64,000 bases of DNA from WTXA01 sp964415195 (GCA_964415195.1 CAYPYD010000006.1:25866-89865), one strand, 5' to 3'; positions 17,378 to 27,233 are shown, counted from the first letter of the stretch. Numbers and translations are program-made. Notes: generated from the letters alone by a model not told the origin.

Positions 17378-17397
17378 AATAATACTAAGCAAGAAAC

Positions 17398-17426
17398 AGT
17401 TTACCATATACGAAGATAAAAGTCAA
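17398..17426 (-). promoter_or_regulatory. Promoter of the tRNA cluster
   Basis: On the minus strand, TTGACT (17421-17426) and TAAACT (17398-17403) with exactly 17 bases between, about 21 bases before the first tRNA. It lies between the Ca2+-ATPase stop codon and tRNA-Ser. Confidence 0.7.
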
Positions 17427-17441
17427 TCACCAAGTAACTAA

Positions 17442-19985
17442 CTACTTATCCCTATTAAAGAACTTGAATACCTCAACAAATAAAAGCATAAGAAATGATA
17501 AAACAGCTACAATCACCCACTGCCACATATTCAAAGCAGTTAAACCAAAAAGTCTACTAATTGGAGTAATCAAGACAACTGACAACTGCATCAATAATCC
17601 ACCACCAAAACTCAACCACAACATAGGATGAGCCTTAACCTTAATATTGAATATACTATCCGACCTACTTTGAAAACCAAGAGATGCAAACAACTGCGCT
17701 GCACCTAAAGTAACAAACGCCATAGTAGTTGCTACAATACCATCATTAAAAATATAAAAACCAATATAGTAAGCACCTAAAGCCAAGAGAGCTTCCATAA
17801 TACCCATAAACCCAATAACCAAAATATTTCTACGAGTAAAAATAGAACCCCTACTGTCTCTTGGAGGTCGAACCATAATATCCTTTTCAGAAGGTTCCAC
17901 ACCTAGAGCTAACGCAGGCATAGAATCAGTAACCAAATTTATCCATAATATATGAACAGGAGACAAGAACCTCCAACCAATTACAGTAGCAACTAAAATG
18001 GCTACTACTTCACCAGCATTACTAGATAATAAGAAACTAATAGTTTTTTGGATATTATCGAAGATTCTACGACCCTCACGAACTGCTACTACTATGGTAG
18101 CAAAATTATCATCAGTTAGAACCATATCAGAAGCCCCCTTAGAGACCTCAGTACCAGTTATCCCCATACCAACACCAATATCGGCTGTTTTAAGAGCAGG
18201 CGCATCATTTACACCATCTCCAGTCATAGCCACAATCATACCCTTACTTTGCCAAGTATTAACAATCCTCACCTTATCATCTGGAGACACCCTAGCATAA
18301 ACACCAATATGCTCTATCTCCTTATTAAACTCATCATCAGACATCAAGGACAACTCAGCACCAGTTATAGCATAACGCCCTTCATCTAATAAACCAATAT
18401 CCCTGGCAATTGCCATAGCTGTAATCTTATGATCTCCAGTAATCATAACTGGAATAATATCAGCAGTTCTACAATCCTTAATAGCCAAAAGAACCTCTTC
18501 TCTTGGAGGATCAATCATCCCAACCAAGCCAACAAACTCCAGATCATTTTCCAAGGTGAGACTGACTGCTCCATCATGAGAATGAAGATCCCTATAACCA
18601 AAGGCCAATACTCTTAAAGCTTTGTTTGCCATTCTCTCATTTTCTTGATTTATCTCAGATTTTTGTTCAGCTGTAATATTAAACGAATCAAGCATATTAT
18701 CAACAGCACCCTTAACAAAAATTCTGTGCTTATCTTCTAGTTCGATAACTACACTAGATTTCTTTCTCACAGAATCAAAAGGAATCTCACCATCTCTTAC
18801 CCTTTCATCTATATGATTTTTATTTATATGATCCTTATCTAATAGATAATCTAGCAGAGCACTTTCAGTAGGATCACCCATTAATTTACCTTTTTCATTT
18901 AGAACCGAGTCATTACAATGAAGCATAGCCTCAAATAACAAATCATCATCTTTGCTATATATTTCCATAACAGTCATCTTATTTTGAGTCAAAGTACCAG
19001 TCTTATCAGAACAAATCACTTGAGTTCCACCTAAAGTCTCCACAGCAGGAAGTTTTCTGATTATCGCACCCTTGCCAGCTAGCTTTGACATACCAAGTGC
19101 AAGAACAATAGTTATTACAGCTACCATACCTTCAGGAATTGCGGCCACAGCCAATGATACAGCAATTAGAAACGAATCTAACAAGTCGCTGCCGGAGAGA
19201 AAACCAATAAGAAAAATAAGGATGGCAATAAATATAACTCCAATAGAAATATAGTTGGACAACTGATTTAATTTTTTCTGTAAAGGAGTTTTTTCTTTTT
19301 CTTCTTTACTCAATGACTTGGCAATATAACCCATTTGAGTATTAATGCCTGTTGCCGAGATAACACCTTTACCTCTTCCATAATTAACAGCTGTACCCAT
19401 AAAAGCCATATTATCTCTATCACCTATACTTGCAGCTTCAGGCATAATATCAATAACCTTTTCCTCAGCTACAGACTCTCCAGTCAAGGTAGACTCATCA
19501 ATTTTTAGAGAAAAAGATTCGAATAACCTTATATCTGCTGGAACTGTATCTCCAGCATTAAGCAACACTATATCACCAGGAACCAATTCATGACTTAATA
19601 CCTTTTTGGGAATACCGTTCCTTAGAACCATGGCATGAGGAGCAGCCATTTTCTTCAAAGCAGCTAAAGCTTCTTCAGCTTTGTATTCTTGAACAGTGCC
19701 CAAAATAGAATTAAGGACAACAACAAACAAAATTATAGCAGCATCTACCCACTCACCAAGAAAACCAGAAATTCCACCAGCAATGATAAGAATCCAAATC
19801 ATAAAATCTGAAAACTGACTTAAAAAAATCCTAATAAGACCTTTCTTTTTGCCAGTCGGTAATTGATTTAATCCAAATTCTTCTAATCTTTTAGCAGCTT
19901 CCTGATCAGTTAAACCTTCTCTAGTACTATCTACTATATCTAAGCAGTTATCAATACTATTACAATAAAACTTATTCTTATCCAT
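17442..19985 (-). CDS. Calcium-type cation-transporting P-type ATPase
   Basis: A P2-type cation pump of about 847 residues. In order: N-terminal cation ATPase domain, TM1-2, actuator domain with LTGES, TM4 with VAAIPEGMVAV (a cation site), phosphorylation motif DKTGTLTQN, nucleotide domain with KGA, hinge MTGDGVNDAPALK, and TM6 NLVTDSMPALALGVEP. These motifs match bacterial Ca2+-ATPases (LMCA1/YloB type), which export Ca2+. A longer frame starts at 20000, but GGGAG lies inside it, so ATG 19985 is preferred. It appears monocistronic. No terminator is evident before the tRNA promoter. Confidence 0.92.
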   Translation of the reverse strand: MDKNKFYCNSIDNCLDIVDSTREGLTDQEAAKRLEEFGLNQLPTGKKKGLIRIFLSQFSDFMIWILIIAGGISGFLGEWVDAAIILFVVVLNSILGTVQEYKAEEALAALKKMAAPHAMVLRNGIPKKVLSHELVPGDIVLLNAGDTVPADIRLFESFSLKIDESTLTGESVAEEKVIDIMPEAASIGDRDNMAFMGTAVNYGRGKGVISATGINTQMGYIAKSLSKEEKEKTPLQKKLNQLSNYISIGVIFIAILIFLIGFLSGSDLLDSFLIAVSLAVAAIPEGMVAVITIVLALGMSKLAGKGAIIRKLPAVETLGGTQVICSDKTGTLTQNKMTVMEIYSKDDDLLFEAMLHCNDSVLNEKGKLMGDPTESALLDYLLDKDHINKNHIDERVRDGEIPFDSVRKKSSVVIELEDKHRIFVKGAVDNMLDSFNITAEQKSEINQENERMANKALRVLAFGYRDLHSHDGAVSLTLENDLEFVGLVGMIDPPREEVLLAIKDCRTADIIPVMITGDHKITAMAIARDIGLLDEGRYAITGAELSLMSDDEFNKEIEHIGVYARVSPDDKVRIVNTWQSKGMIVAMTGDGVNDAPALKTADIGVGMGITGTEVSKGASDMVLTDDNFATIVVAVREGRRIFDNIQKTISFLLSSNAGEVVAILVATVIGWRFLSPVHILWINLVTDSMPALALGVEPSEKDIMVRPPRDSRGSIFTRRNILVIGFMGIMEALLALGAYYIGFYIFNDGIVATTMAFVTLGAAQLFASLGFQSRSDSIFNIKVKAHPMLWLSFGGGLLMQLSVVLITPISRLFGLTALNMWQWVIVAVLSFLMLLFVEVFKFFNRDK

Positions 19986-20136
19986 ATTATTCTCCCTCAT
20001 CTGTAAATATATTTTAATAACGATTATATTCTATTCTTGAATTTTACTGAAATAGTTGGTTTCTAAGATACTTGCTAAGTAATGGTTTTTGATTTTCAAT
20101 CCATTCCAATATTTTTATATATACTATGATTATATC

Positions 20137-20163
20137 AAAAAAGTACTCCCTAAAAGGGAGTAC
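20137..20163 (-). terminator. Terminator of the molybdenum hydroxylase pair
   Basis: Nine-base-pair stem GTACTCCCT/AGGGAGTAC with an AAA loop, followed by six T on the minus strand. It lies 20 bases after the stop at 20183. Confidence 0.88.
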
Positions 20164-20182
20164 CAATGAATATATTTGTTTA

Positions 20183-22435
20183 TTATTTCAATAAATTTCT
20201 TGCCTTGATTATATCTCGGATTTCTTCATTGACTAAAGGGATATTTTCAGGGTGTTCTCCTAATGCATCAGCCACAGCATTAACTATAGTCTGAGCTACA
20301 GGTACTGTCGCACATTCACCGATGCTCTTTGCTCCAAAAGCTCCACCATTATCTCCTGTTTCAATAAAAGCAACCTTGACCCTAGGCATGTCATTAGCTT
20401 TCAACATTGTATACTTTTTCAAATTATTCTGAACAAGTCTACCATCCACATCAAAAATCATTTTTTCCTTCAAAGCAAATCCTATACCCATCTGGATGCC
20501 ACCTTCAAGCTGACCTTCAATGCCCATTCTATTAATTACCGTACCAGCATCATGAACTGCTACATAGTCTGTAACTTTAACGTCACCGGTTTCCTTATTA
20601 ATTTCTACCTCGGCAAAATGGGCTCCGTAGGAATTCCTGACAGCAATTGAGTGATGATCTATAAGGACGCTCAATTCCTTCTGCAGTACTGACTGAGCGT
20701 ACATGGCAATATCTTCGAAGGTACCTAGCAGTCTGTCACTAAGCCAGATCTTACTATCTTTTATATAAATAGCTTCCTTAAGAACATTGTATTTTTGAAC
20801 TGCAGTTTCTAATATCAGATCCTTCATTGCCATACCCAGCTTATAGGCGCCCTGTCCTTGAACAAAAACACCTCTGCTCCCAAGATCACCAAGGTTCCAT
20901 GGACAAGTCTCCGTATCCACTTGGACAGTTTCAATATTATCAAAATCAGTACCTAAAACCTCGCAGATTATCATTTTTTGTGAAGTAAAGGGACCATGAC
21001 CCATGTCATGACTTGCTGCTGAATAAATAAGGGAACCATCTTCATTAAGCCTTAACAGTAGATTTATACAATCTTGATGAGCAGGATAAACTCCATTACC
21101 ATGTGCACCAATCCCTACACCCATACCTCTAATTAAGTTACTGTTATTCTTATTGAACTTATCAATACGCTTCCTTCTTTCATCCCATTCAAATAGCTCG
21201 CCACCTTTTGAAAGACATGTCTTTAGTTCCGGATTGCCGAATAATAGCAGGTCTTCCTCCTTATTGTCACGAATATTCTTCATCAATAAATCTATTGGAT
21301 CCATATTTAATGTTTTAGCTATTTTATCTATATGAATCTGTATTCCTAGAAATGCCTGAGGACCGCCAAATCCTCTCATCGCACCTGCTATAGGCAGATT
21401 TGTCAGAACAGTATTTCCAGTAAATCTTAAAGGATACTTATATGCCTTCATTAATTTACTACTCATTGCCCAGATAATGTTTACTCCTGAACCTACATAG
21501 CCTCCTGTATTAATAAGAATCTTAAAGTCGGTGGCTAATATCGTACCATCCTTGTTTACTCCCGACCTGATCTTTATAGTTGAACCATGTCTGGTTCTTG
21601 AAGCAATCATACTCTCTTTTCTTGATAGAACAATCTTGACAGGTCTTCTAACTTTCATTGAAGCACCAATTGCAACTAATTCTGTTATTAATTCCAGCTT
21701 CCCACCGAAGGATCCTCCCATTGTCGGTTGAATAACTCTTATTTTATTAAGAGGCATTCCATATACATCGGCAATTATTGCCCTGATTGCAAATGAATTT
21801 TGAGTTGTTGTGTATACATTAATCTTTCCTGTCCTATATTCTCCAATAACACTATATGTTTCAATTGATATATGATTTACTATAGGTGTCTTAATTTTAT
21901 CTTCAAACACAAAATCAGCCTTGTTTATAAGTTCGTCTACACTATCTTGTGAAGGTCCTGCGGATACTGTAGCAACCAGGTTATCCAGACCTTCATGTAT
22001 TTTATCTTCTCTTTGAATTGATTCCTCTTCATCAAATACTGGAGTGTATGCCTCATATTCTACCTTCACAAGTTTTAATGCCCTTTCAGCTATTTCAAGG
22101 CTTTCTGCAACTATTACTCCGATTCTATCTCCAACAAACCTTACTGTTTCAGACAATACAGTTTCTGTCTTTATTACTTCCTGTCCCTTAAATTCCATGG
22201 CACTGTTATATTTTTCCTCAGGAAAATCCTTATAGGTCAATATATCCAGTACACCATCGATTTTCAAAGCATCTTCAAAGTCTATTGACTTAACCTTACC
22301 ATAGGCTATGGAGGATAGTATCAACTTTCCATAACACATATTTGATAATTTTATGTCTGCTGTATATATAGCTTCCCCTGTAGCCTTTGCTAGGGCATCA
22401 TGGATAGGTACCTTTGTTCCAATGATTCTGTTCAT
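20183..22435 (-). CDS. Xanthine dehydrogenase family molybdopterin-binding (large) subunit
   Basis: A 750-residue molybdenum-cofactor subunit of the xanthine oxidase family. Cofactor and substrate-pocket segments include QPTMGGSFGGK near residue 235, NLPIAGAMRGFGGPQAFL near 350, and GDLGSRGVFVQGQGAYKLG near 520. The C-terminal catalytic Glu is in GGAFGAKSIGECATVP near 700. It should hydroxylate an N-heterocycle such as a purine. Its ATG follows directly after the stop codon of the [2Fe-2S] subunit gene, so the two form a complex. No FAD subunit gene is adjacent. Substrate cannot be fixed; purine catabolism is likely given nearby nucleoside-type transporters. Confidence 0.9.
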   Translation of the reverse strand: MNRIIGTKVPIHDALAKATGEAIYTADIKLSNMCYGKLILSSIAYGKVKSIDFEDALKIDGVLDILTYKDFPEEKYNSAMEFKGQEVIKTETVLSETVRFVGDRIGVIVAESLEIAERALKLVKVEYEAYTPVFDEEESIQREDKIHEGLDNLVATVSAGPSQDSVDELINKADFVFEDKIKTPIVNHISIETYSVIGEYRTGKINVYTTTQNSFAIRAIIADVYGMPLNKIRVIQPTMGGSFGGKLELITELVAIGASMKVRRPVKIVLSRKESMIASRTRHGSTIKIRSGVNKDGTILATDFKILINTGGYVGSGVNIIWAMSSKLMKAYKYPLRFTGNTVLTNLPIAGAMRGFGGPQAFLGIQIHIDKIAKTLNMDPIDLLMKNIRDNKEEDLLLFGNPELKTCLSKGGELFEWDERRKRIDKFNKNNSNLIRGMGVGIGAHGNGVYPAHQDCINLLLRLNEDGSLIYSAASHDMGHGPFTSQKMIICEVLGTDFDNIETVQVDTETCPWNLGDLGSRGVFVQGQGAYKLGMAMKDLILETAVQKYNVLKEAIYIKDSKIWLSDRLLGTFEDIAMYAQSVLQKELSVLIDHHSIAVRNSYGAHFAEVEINKETGDVKVTDYVAVHDAGTVINRMGIEGQLEGGIQMGIGFALKEKMIFDVDGRLVQNNLKKYTMLKANDMPRVKVAFIETGDNGGAFGAKSIGECATVPVAQTIVNAVADALGEHPENIPLVNEEIRDIIKARNLLK

Positions 22436-22909
22436 TTAACATGTCTCCTTAATTTTTTTTGATGCCAGCATGACTGCATCAACTATTTTAACGTAGCCTG
22501 TACATCTGCAGAGGTTATTTGACAATGCCTCTCTTATTTCATCTTCTGTCGGATTAAGGTTTTGATCTAGCAATGCCTTTGTGGTTACTATCATCCCTGG
22601 AGTACAAAATCCACATTGTACAGCTCCCGCCTCAACATATGCTTCCTGGATAGGGTGGGGTCTGTCGCTGTCGCCGATTCCTTCTATAGTGATTATTTCC
22701 TTACCTTCCATTTTAAGGGCTAGTAATGTACATGAGTTTTTAGCCTGACCATCTATCAGGACCTTGCAGGCCCCGCAATCTGATGTTCCGCAACCTTCCT
22801 TAGTACCGGTCAGTCCTAATACCTCCCTGAGAACATAAAGAAGGGTCCATTTTTCTTCAATATTCAAGTTGTATGTTATATTATTGATTTTTAATTTGCA
22901 TTCTTTCAT
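22436..22909 (-). CDS. Xanthine dehydrogenase family [2Fe-2S] subunit
   Basis: The small iron-sulfur subunit, about 157 residues. An N-terminal plant-type ferredoxin domain carries GCGTSDCGACKVLIDG and, further on, the fourth cluster ligand in NSCTLL. The C-terminal four-helix domain carries GAVQCGFCTPGMI and NNLCRCTGYVKI. Both [2Fe-2S] clusters are complete. It passes electrons from the molybdenum site to an acceptor. A longer frame begins at 22927, but the only ribosome-site-like GGGAG lies within it, so the ATG at 22909 is preferred. It is translated directly ahead of the large subunit gene and is the first gene of its unit. Confidence 0.93.
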   Translation of the reverse strand: MKECKLKINNITYNLNIEEKWTLLYVLREVLGLTGTKEGCGTSDCGACKVLIDGQAKNSCTLLALKMEGKEIITIEGIGDSDRPHPIQEAYVEAGAVQCGFCTPGMIVTTKALLDQNLNPTEDEIREALSNNLCRCTGYVKIVDAVMLASKKIKETC

Positions 22910-22971
22910 ATTTTCATCTGCTCCCATTTATCATCAATTTTCAGATTTATTAATAACGTTTTATCACCTGC

Positions 22972-23000
22972 ATATTAACCTAATAAACATATATTGTCAA
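22972..23000 (-). promoter_or_regulatory. Promoter of the [2Fe-2S]/large subunit operon
   Basis: On the minus strand, TTGACA (22995-23000) and TAATAT (22972-22977) with 17 bases between, about 60 bases before the start codon. Confidence 0.7.
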
Positions 23001-23033
23001 TATTTATCTGTTTAGTATTGGAGAACACTAGAC

Positions 23034-23070
23034 AAAAAGATAGTAGGCTTTATTAGCCTACTATCTTTTT
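23034..23070. terminator. Symmetrical terminator between the two molybdenum hydroxylase units
   Basis: Stem GATAGTAGGCT/AGCCTACTATC (23039-23049 with 23055-23065) flanked by A5 and T5. On the minus strand it ends transcription from the gene at 23119-25413 before the next promoter. Confidence 0.88.
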
Positions 23071-23118
23071 ATCATTTTACTTTTTATAATTTTTTCATTT
23101 AATTCTATAATGTTCTAT

Positions 23119-25413
23119 TTAATTATTTATAGCTTCTAAAACTTTTTGTGGTGTAAGAGGTATAGAGTTTATTTCGATTCCTAAGGCATTTGCTACAGCA
23201 TTTCTAATTGCAGGAGCAGGGGTACAAAGTGGTGGTTCACCTAAAGACTTGTTACCATATGGTCCCGTTGGATCAACAGGTTCAACAAAAGCCACCTTTA
23301 AATCTGGAACATCCATAAAAGTAGGCATCTTGTAGTCCAACAGATTATTGTTTAAAGGTTTGCCAGTCTTGGCATCATAAAGTAATTCCTCACCAATACC
23401 GTATGCTATCCCCATAGCCATGCCACCTTCAACCTGACCACTTGCTAGTATAGGATTTATAATCTTACCTGAATCATGTATATTCATAATATCAAGTATC
23501 TCAATCTTTCCAGTCAATTTATCAACCTCTACATAAGCAAGACTAGCAGTTCCAGAATAGGCTGTTGTTTGACAATTAATTGATACATCCGCTGTCAAGC
23601 AATGACCTTGATGTAGATCATAGTAGGTTTTAAGTGAAAAATCAGCTAATGACTCCAACACTTCACCAGTTTTTTTGAGAACTATACTATTGTCTACTAA
23701 ATCTAGATCTATTTCCTTGTAAAATTGATTGAATAATTTATAGGAATCTAATATCTTTTGCTTAAGTACTTCACCGGCTTTTTTAACAGCCATCCCAGCA
23801 ACATAGGTCTGTCTTGAAGCGAAGGAACCTGGATCATATGGAGAAGTATCAGTATCAGTTAATTTATCTGCATAAACCACATCATAGCTTACCCCTAAAG
23901 ATTCAGCTGCCATTTGTGCCAATACTGTATCAGAACCTTGGCCAATTTCAGTAGCACCTACCATCATTTTTATACTTCCATCCTGATTAAGAACAAGTCT
24001 ACAACCTGATGCTTCTATAGAAGGTGAATGTGGTCTGGTATTGGATGCATACATTAATGATCCAATGCCTAAACCTCTTTTTTTATCAACGTTATTCGTA
24101 TTAAACAATTTGGCAGCTTCATTTTTCTCTTTCCATCCAAATGTATCCCTGCCAACTCGCAAACATTCTGCCAGTTCATTGGTATAGAATTTAACATGGG
24201 TTCCGTGACACATTTCTCCAGACCTACCAACGTTTTTCATCTGAAATTCTAATTGGTCAATTCCAAGTTCACTACAAGCTTTAGCTACTAGTGCGTTTAA
24301 TGCAAAAGCTGCTTGTGGTGTTCCATAACCTCTCATAGCTCCACCAACTGCAGTATTGGTATAGACAGTTCTTGAATGTGCCCTAAAATTCTTTATATTG
24401 AATAGTTCAATGGCGGCTTCTTCACCTACAAGGGCAATTGAATGACCATGTGAAGTGTAGGCTCCATTTTGGGAAACTACATCCATTTCTATAGCTGTTA
24501 TCAAATGATTTTCATCAATTGCAATTTTCATCTTATAGTCGTTGGCATGTCTAACTCTGCTACAAACAAATAATTCCTCACGAGTCATTTCCAAAACTAC
24601 AGGCTTACCCCCTACAGCCATGGACATTGCCATGACTAATGGTTCTATGACTATGTCTTGTTTGTTTCCAAATCCCCCTCCAATAAAGGGTTTAATTACT
24701 CTGAATTTGCCAAAAGGCATATTGAAGGCATCTCCTAGTATATGTCTGCAGATGTGAGGTATTTGGGTTGATGATACACATACCCATCTATTATCTACAT
24801 CCTTATAGGCGTTGGCAACCATAGTTTCCATGTGACAATGTTGAACGGTTTGTGTATGATATTCATCTTCAAATATATACTTGGCCTCTTTGAAAGCTTT
24901 ATCAACTTCACCAAATTCTGTAACTGTGTCTGCTACCAAATTATTTGTACCGTCATGTATTTCCTTGGCCCCTGGAGCTAAGGCATCTTCGGGTCTAAGA
25001 TAGAATGGCCATTCCTCATACTCTACCTTTACCTTCTTGGCTGCTTCTTCGGCTGCAAGTTCAGTTTCTGCTATTACAGCACCTATTGCGTCTCCAAAGT
25101 ATCTTACTCTCCTTGTGAATATATTAGTGTCTTTCTTGTCCTGGAATTTTTTTAGAAGTTTGTGTGGATGTCCAGCTGTTGAGTATTGATGTTCTGGCAC
25201 ATCATCTGCTGTCATTATCTTTACAACTCCAGGAACTTTTAAGGCATCTTCTAAATTGTAGCTAATTACTCGGCCATGAGCTATTTTGCTTCTAACTACT
25301 TTACCGTATAGAAGATTATGCATAGGTATGTCCCTTGTATACTCAGCTTTACCTGTGACTTTTGCTTCCGCATCCCATCTGGTTTGGCTGGTTCCTACTA
25401 CCTTAAAGTCCAT
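23119..25413 (-). CDS. Second xanthine dehydrogenase family molybdopterin-binding subunit
   Basis: A 764-residue molybdenum-cofactor subunit, clearly related to but distinct from the one at 20183. Motifs are KPFIGGGFGNKQ near residue 250, TAVGGAMRGYGTPQAAF near 350, GATEIGQGSDTVLAQMAAESLG near 485, and the C-terminal catalytic Glu in GPYGNKSLGEPPLCTP near 725. It is alone between a good promoter and a terminator, so its [2Fe-2S] and FAD partners must come from elsewhere, perhaps the subunit at 22436. Substrate is unknown. The ribosome site AGGAGGTG is strong. Confidence 0.9.
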   Translation of the reverse strand: MDFKVVGTSQTRWDAEAKVTGKAEYTRDIPMHNLLYGKVVRSKIAHGRVISYNLEDALKVPGVVKIMTADDVPEHQYSTAGHPHKLLKKFQDKKDTNIFTRRVRYFGDAIGAVIAETELAAEEAAKKVKVEYEEWPFYLRPEDALAPGAKEIHDGTNNLVADTVTEFGEVDKAFKEAKYIFEDEYHTQTVQHCHMETMVANAYKDVDNRWVCVSSTQIPHICRHILGDAFNMPFGKFRVIKPFIGGGFGNKQDIVIEPLVMAMSMAVGGKPVVLEMTREELFVCSRVRHANDYKMKIAIDENHLITAIEMDVVSQNGAYTSHGHSIALVGEEAAIELFNIKNFRAHSRTVYTNTAVGGAMRGYGTPQAAFALNALVAKACSELGIDQLEFQMKNVGRSGEMCHGTHVKFYTNELAECLRVGRDTFGWKEKNEAAKLFNTNNVDKKRGLGIGSLMYASNTRPHSPSIEASGCRLVLNQDGSIKMMVGATEIGQGSDTVLAQMAAESLGVSYDVVYADKLTDTDTSPYDPGSFASRQTYVAGMAVKKAGEVLKQKILDSYKLFNQFYKEIDLDLVDNSIVLKKTGEVLESLADFSLKTYYDLHQGHCLTADVSINCQTTAYSGTASLAYVEVDKLTGKIEILDIMNIHDSGKIINPILASGQVEGGMAMGIAYGIGEELLYDAKTGKPLNNNLLDYKMPTFMDVPDLKVAFVEPVDPTGPYGNKSLGEPPLCTPAPAIRNAVANALGIEINSIPLTPQKVLEAINN

Positions 25414-25443
25414 TACGACACCTCCTATTATTTATTATCTTAT

Positions 25444-25472
25444 AGAATAGCACTTAAAGTGATGCTTTTCAA
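25444..25472 (-). promoter_or_regulatory. Promoter with palindrome in the spacer, before the second molybdenum hydroxylase
   Basis: On the minus strand, TTGAAA (25467-25472) and TATTCT (25444-25449) with 17 bases between. The palindrome CACTT-A-AAGTG (25451-25461) sits inside the spacer, a typical position for a repressor or MerR-type activator. Confidence 0.55.
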
Positions 25473-25516
25473 TAAAAAGCTCATAATTAGTATGATTTAA
25501 TTTTGTATTATAGATG

Positions 25517-25545
25517 AAAAAAGAACCAAGGAAAATCCTTGGTTC
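25517..25545 (-). terminator. Terminator of the acc/fab cluster
   Basis: Ten-base-pair stem GAACCAAGGA/TCCTTGGTTC (25523-25532 with 25536-25545), followed by six T on the minus strand, seven bases after the fabZ stop. Confidence 0.9.
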
Positions 25546-25551
25546 AAATAT

Positions 25552-25980
25552 TTAACCTATTGCGAAAGTCATATCAACATTAACTGCCAATTCATCACCA
25601 ACATAGGCTTTACCTACGCCATAACCAACCGGACCTCTAATCTTAACAAGTTCAACTTCTAATCTAATAGTATCACCAGGTAAGACCTGACGTCTAAAAC
25701 GACAATCCTTAATACCTGCAAACAAGGCATACTTACCTTTAAACTCTTCCTTTGAAAGAAGAGCAATAGCACCAGCCTGAGCAAGTGATTCAACAATCAA
25801 AACACCTGGCATGATTGGTCTACCTGGAAAATGACCCTTAAAATAGTATTCATCCTCACGAACATGCTTAAGTGCCACAATTTTGTTAGTAACTCTATCA
25901 AGTTCAATAACCTCGTCTACTAATAAAAAAGGATCTCTATGAGGAATTATCTTTTTAATATCTTCTTGATTCATAACCAT
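25552..25980 (-). CDS. fabZ: 3-hydroxyacyl-ACP dehydratase FabZ
   Basis: A 142-residue hot-dog-fold dehydratase that removes water from 3-hydroxyacyl-ACP in fatty acid elongation. The catalytic region is HFPGRPIMPGVLIVESLAQ (His near residue 50, Glu near 64), and IIPHRDPFLLVDEV is the typical opening. It is the last gene of the acc/fab cluster, three bases after fabF, and is followed by a terminator. No FabM isomerase homologue is seen, so how unsaturated fatty acids are made is not evident here. Confidence 0.95.
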   Translation of the reverse strand: MVMNQEDIKKIIPHRDPFLLVDEVIELDRVTNKIVALKHVREDEYYFKGHFPGRPIMPGVLIVESLAQAGAIALLSKEEFKGKYALFAGIKDCRFRRQVLPGDTIRLEVELVKIRGPVGYGVGKAYVGDELAVNVDMTFAIG

Positions 25981-25983
25981 GAT

Positions 25984-27222
25984 CTATTCCTCCCACTTCT
26001 TAAACAAAACAGAAGCATTATGACCACCAAAACCTAATGAATTGGAAATCGCATACTTAAGATCTTGATTAGGTCTACCAACATTAGGAACAATATCCAA
26101 ATCACATTCAGGATCAGCTTCCTTATAGTTGATAGTTGCAGGAACAAACCCTTCAATCAATGACTTAATACAAACAATACCCTCAACTGCACCAGCAGCA
26201 CCAAGTAAATGACCAAACATAGACTTACTTGAACTCATAGGAATCTTATAAGCATAATCACCAAAGACTCTTTTAACAGCCAAAGTTTCAGTTTTATCAT
26301 TAAGTGGAGTACTAGTACCATGTGCGTTAATATAGCTAATATCTTTAGGTTCAATACCAGCAACATCTATAGCAAGTTGCATTGCTCTTGCACCTTGAGA
26401 TCCATTATCACAAGGAGCGGTAATGTGGAAAGCATCACAAGTTGTACCATAACCAGCTAACTCACCATATATTTTCGCGCCTCTTTTCAAGGCATGTTCT
26501 AATTCTTCTAATATTAAAATACCTGCACCCTCACCCATTACAAATCCACTTCTTTCTTTATCGAAAGGAATTGAACCTCTATTAGGATCATGGCTATCAC
26601 TTAATGCTCTTAAATTCATGAAACCGGCTATACTCAATCTTCCAATAGAAGACTCAGTACCACCAGCAACAATAATATCTGCTCTATCACCCTTGATTGC
26701 ATAAAAAGCTTCACCAATAGCATTATTACTTGAAGCACAAGCAGTAACGATATCCAGGCAAGGACCATTAGCTTTCAAGGAAATAGCAACATTACCACTA
26801 GCCATATTACCAATCATCATCGGGATAAAAAGAGAATTAACTCTTCTTGGTCCCTTGGTTGTCAAATTCTCAATCTCTGTTTCACAGTCAGATATTCCAC
26901 CAACTCCAGTAGAAACATAAACTCCCATACGATCATGATCAAATTCACTATTACCTAAACCAGAATCAGCATAAGCTTCCTTAGCAGCAGCTACAGCAAA
27001 TTGACTAAATCTAGACATCCTTTTTGCTTCTTTAACCTCTATATAGTTTTCAGGAGAGAAATTTTTAACCTCAGCAGCTATTTTTGTCTTATAGTCAGTA
27101 GTATCAAAATTAGTTATTTCACTAATTCCACATTTGCCAATCTTAACATTATTCCAAAATTCTTCAACACCTAAACCTAGAGGATTAATTGTCCCCATTC
27201 CAGTTACTACAACTCTTCTCAT
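25984..27222 (-). CDS. fabF: 3-oxoacyl-ACP synthase II FabF
   Basis: Condensing enzyme for elongation, 412 residues. It begins MRRVVVTGMGTINPLG. The catalytic Cys is in IVTACASSNNAIGEA and the two catalytic His in NAHGTSTPLND and SKSMFGHLLGAAG, the Cys-His-His triad. A longer frame starts at 27234, but that ATG overlaps the fabG stop and a GGAGGG ribosome site follows it, so ATG 27222 is the start. It is translated between fabG and fabZ in one operon. Confidence 0.97.
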   Translation of the reverse strand: MRRVVVTGMGTINPLGLGVEEFWNNVKIGKCGISEITNFDTTDYKTKIAAEVKNFSPENYIEVKEAKRMSRFSQFAVAAAKEAYADSGLGNSEFDHDRMGVYVSTGVGGISDCETEIENLTTKGPRRVNSLFIPMMIGNMASGNVAISLKANGPCLDIVTACASSNNAIGEAFYAIKGDRADIIVAGGTESSIGRLSIAGFMNLRALSDSHDPNRGSIPFDKERSGFVMGEGAGILILEELEHALKRGAKIYGELAGYGTTCDAFHITAPCDNGSQGARAMQLAIDVAGIEPKDISYINAHGTSTPLNDKTETLAVKRVFGDYAYKIPMSSSKSMFGHLLGAAGAVEGIVCIKSLIEGFVPATINYKEADPECDLDIVPNVGRPNQDLKYAISNSLGFGGHNASVLFKKWEE

Positions 27223-27233
27223 GTTTCCCTCCA

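Noticed and set aside
17140..17407. Two open frames (one per strand) across the tRNA cluster
   Set aside because: They lie on the three tRNA genes, and their peptides are translated tRNA sequence (for example repeated GGRGFESHPL-like strings). No ribosome sites.
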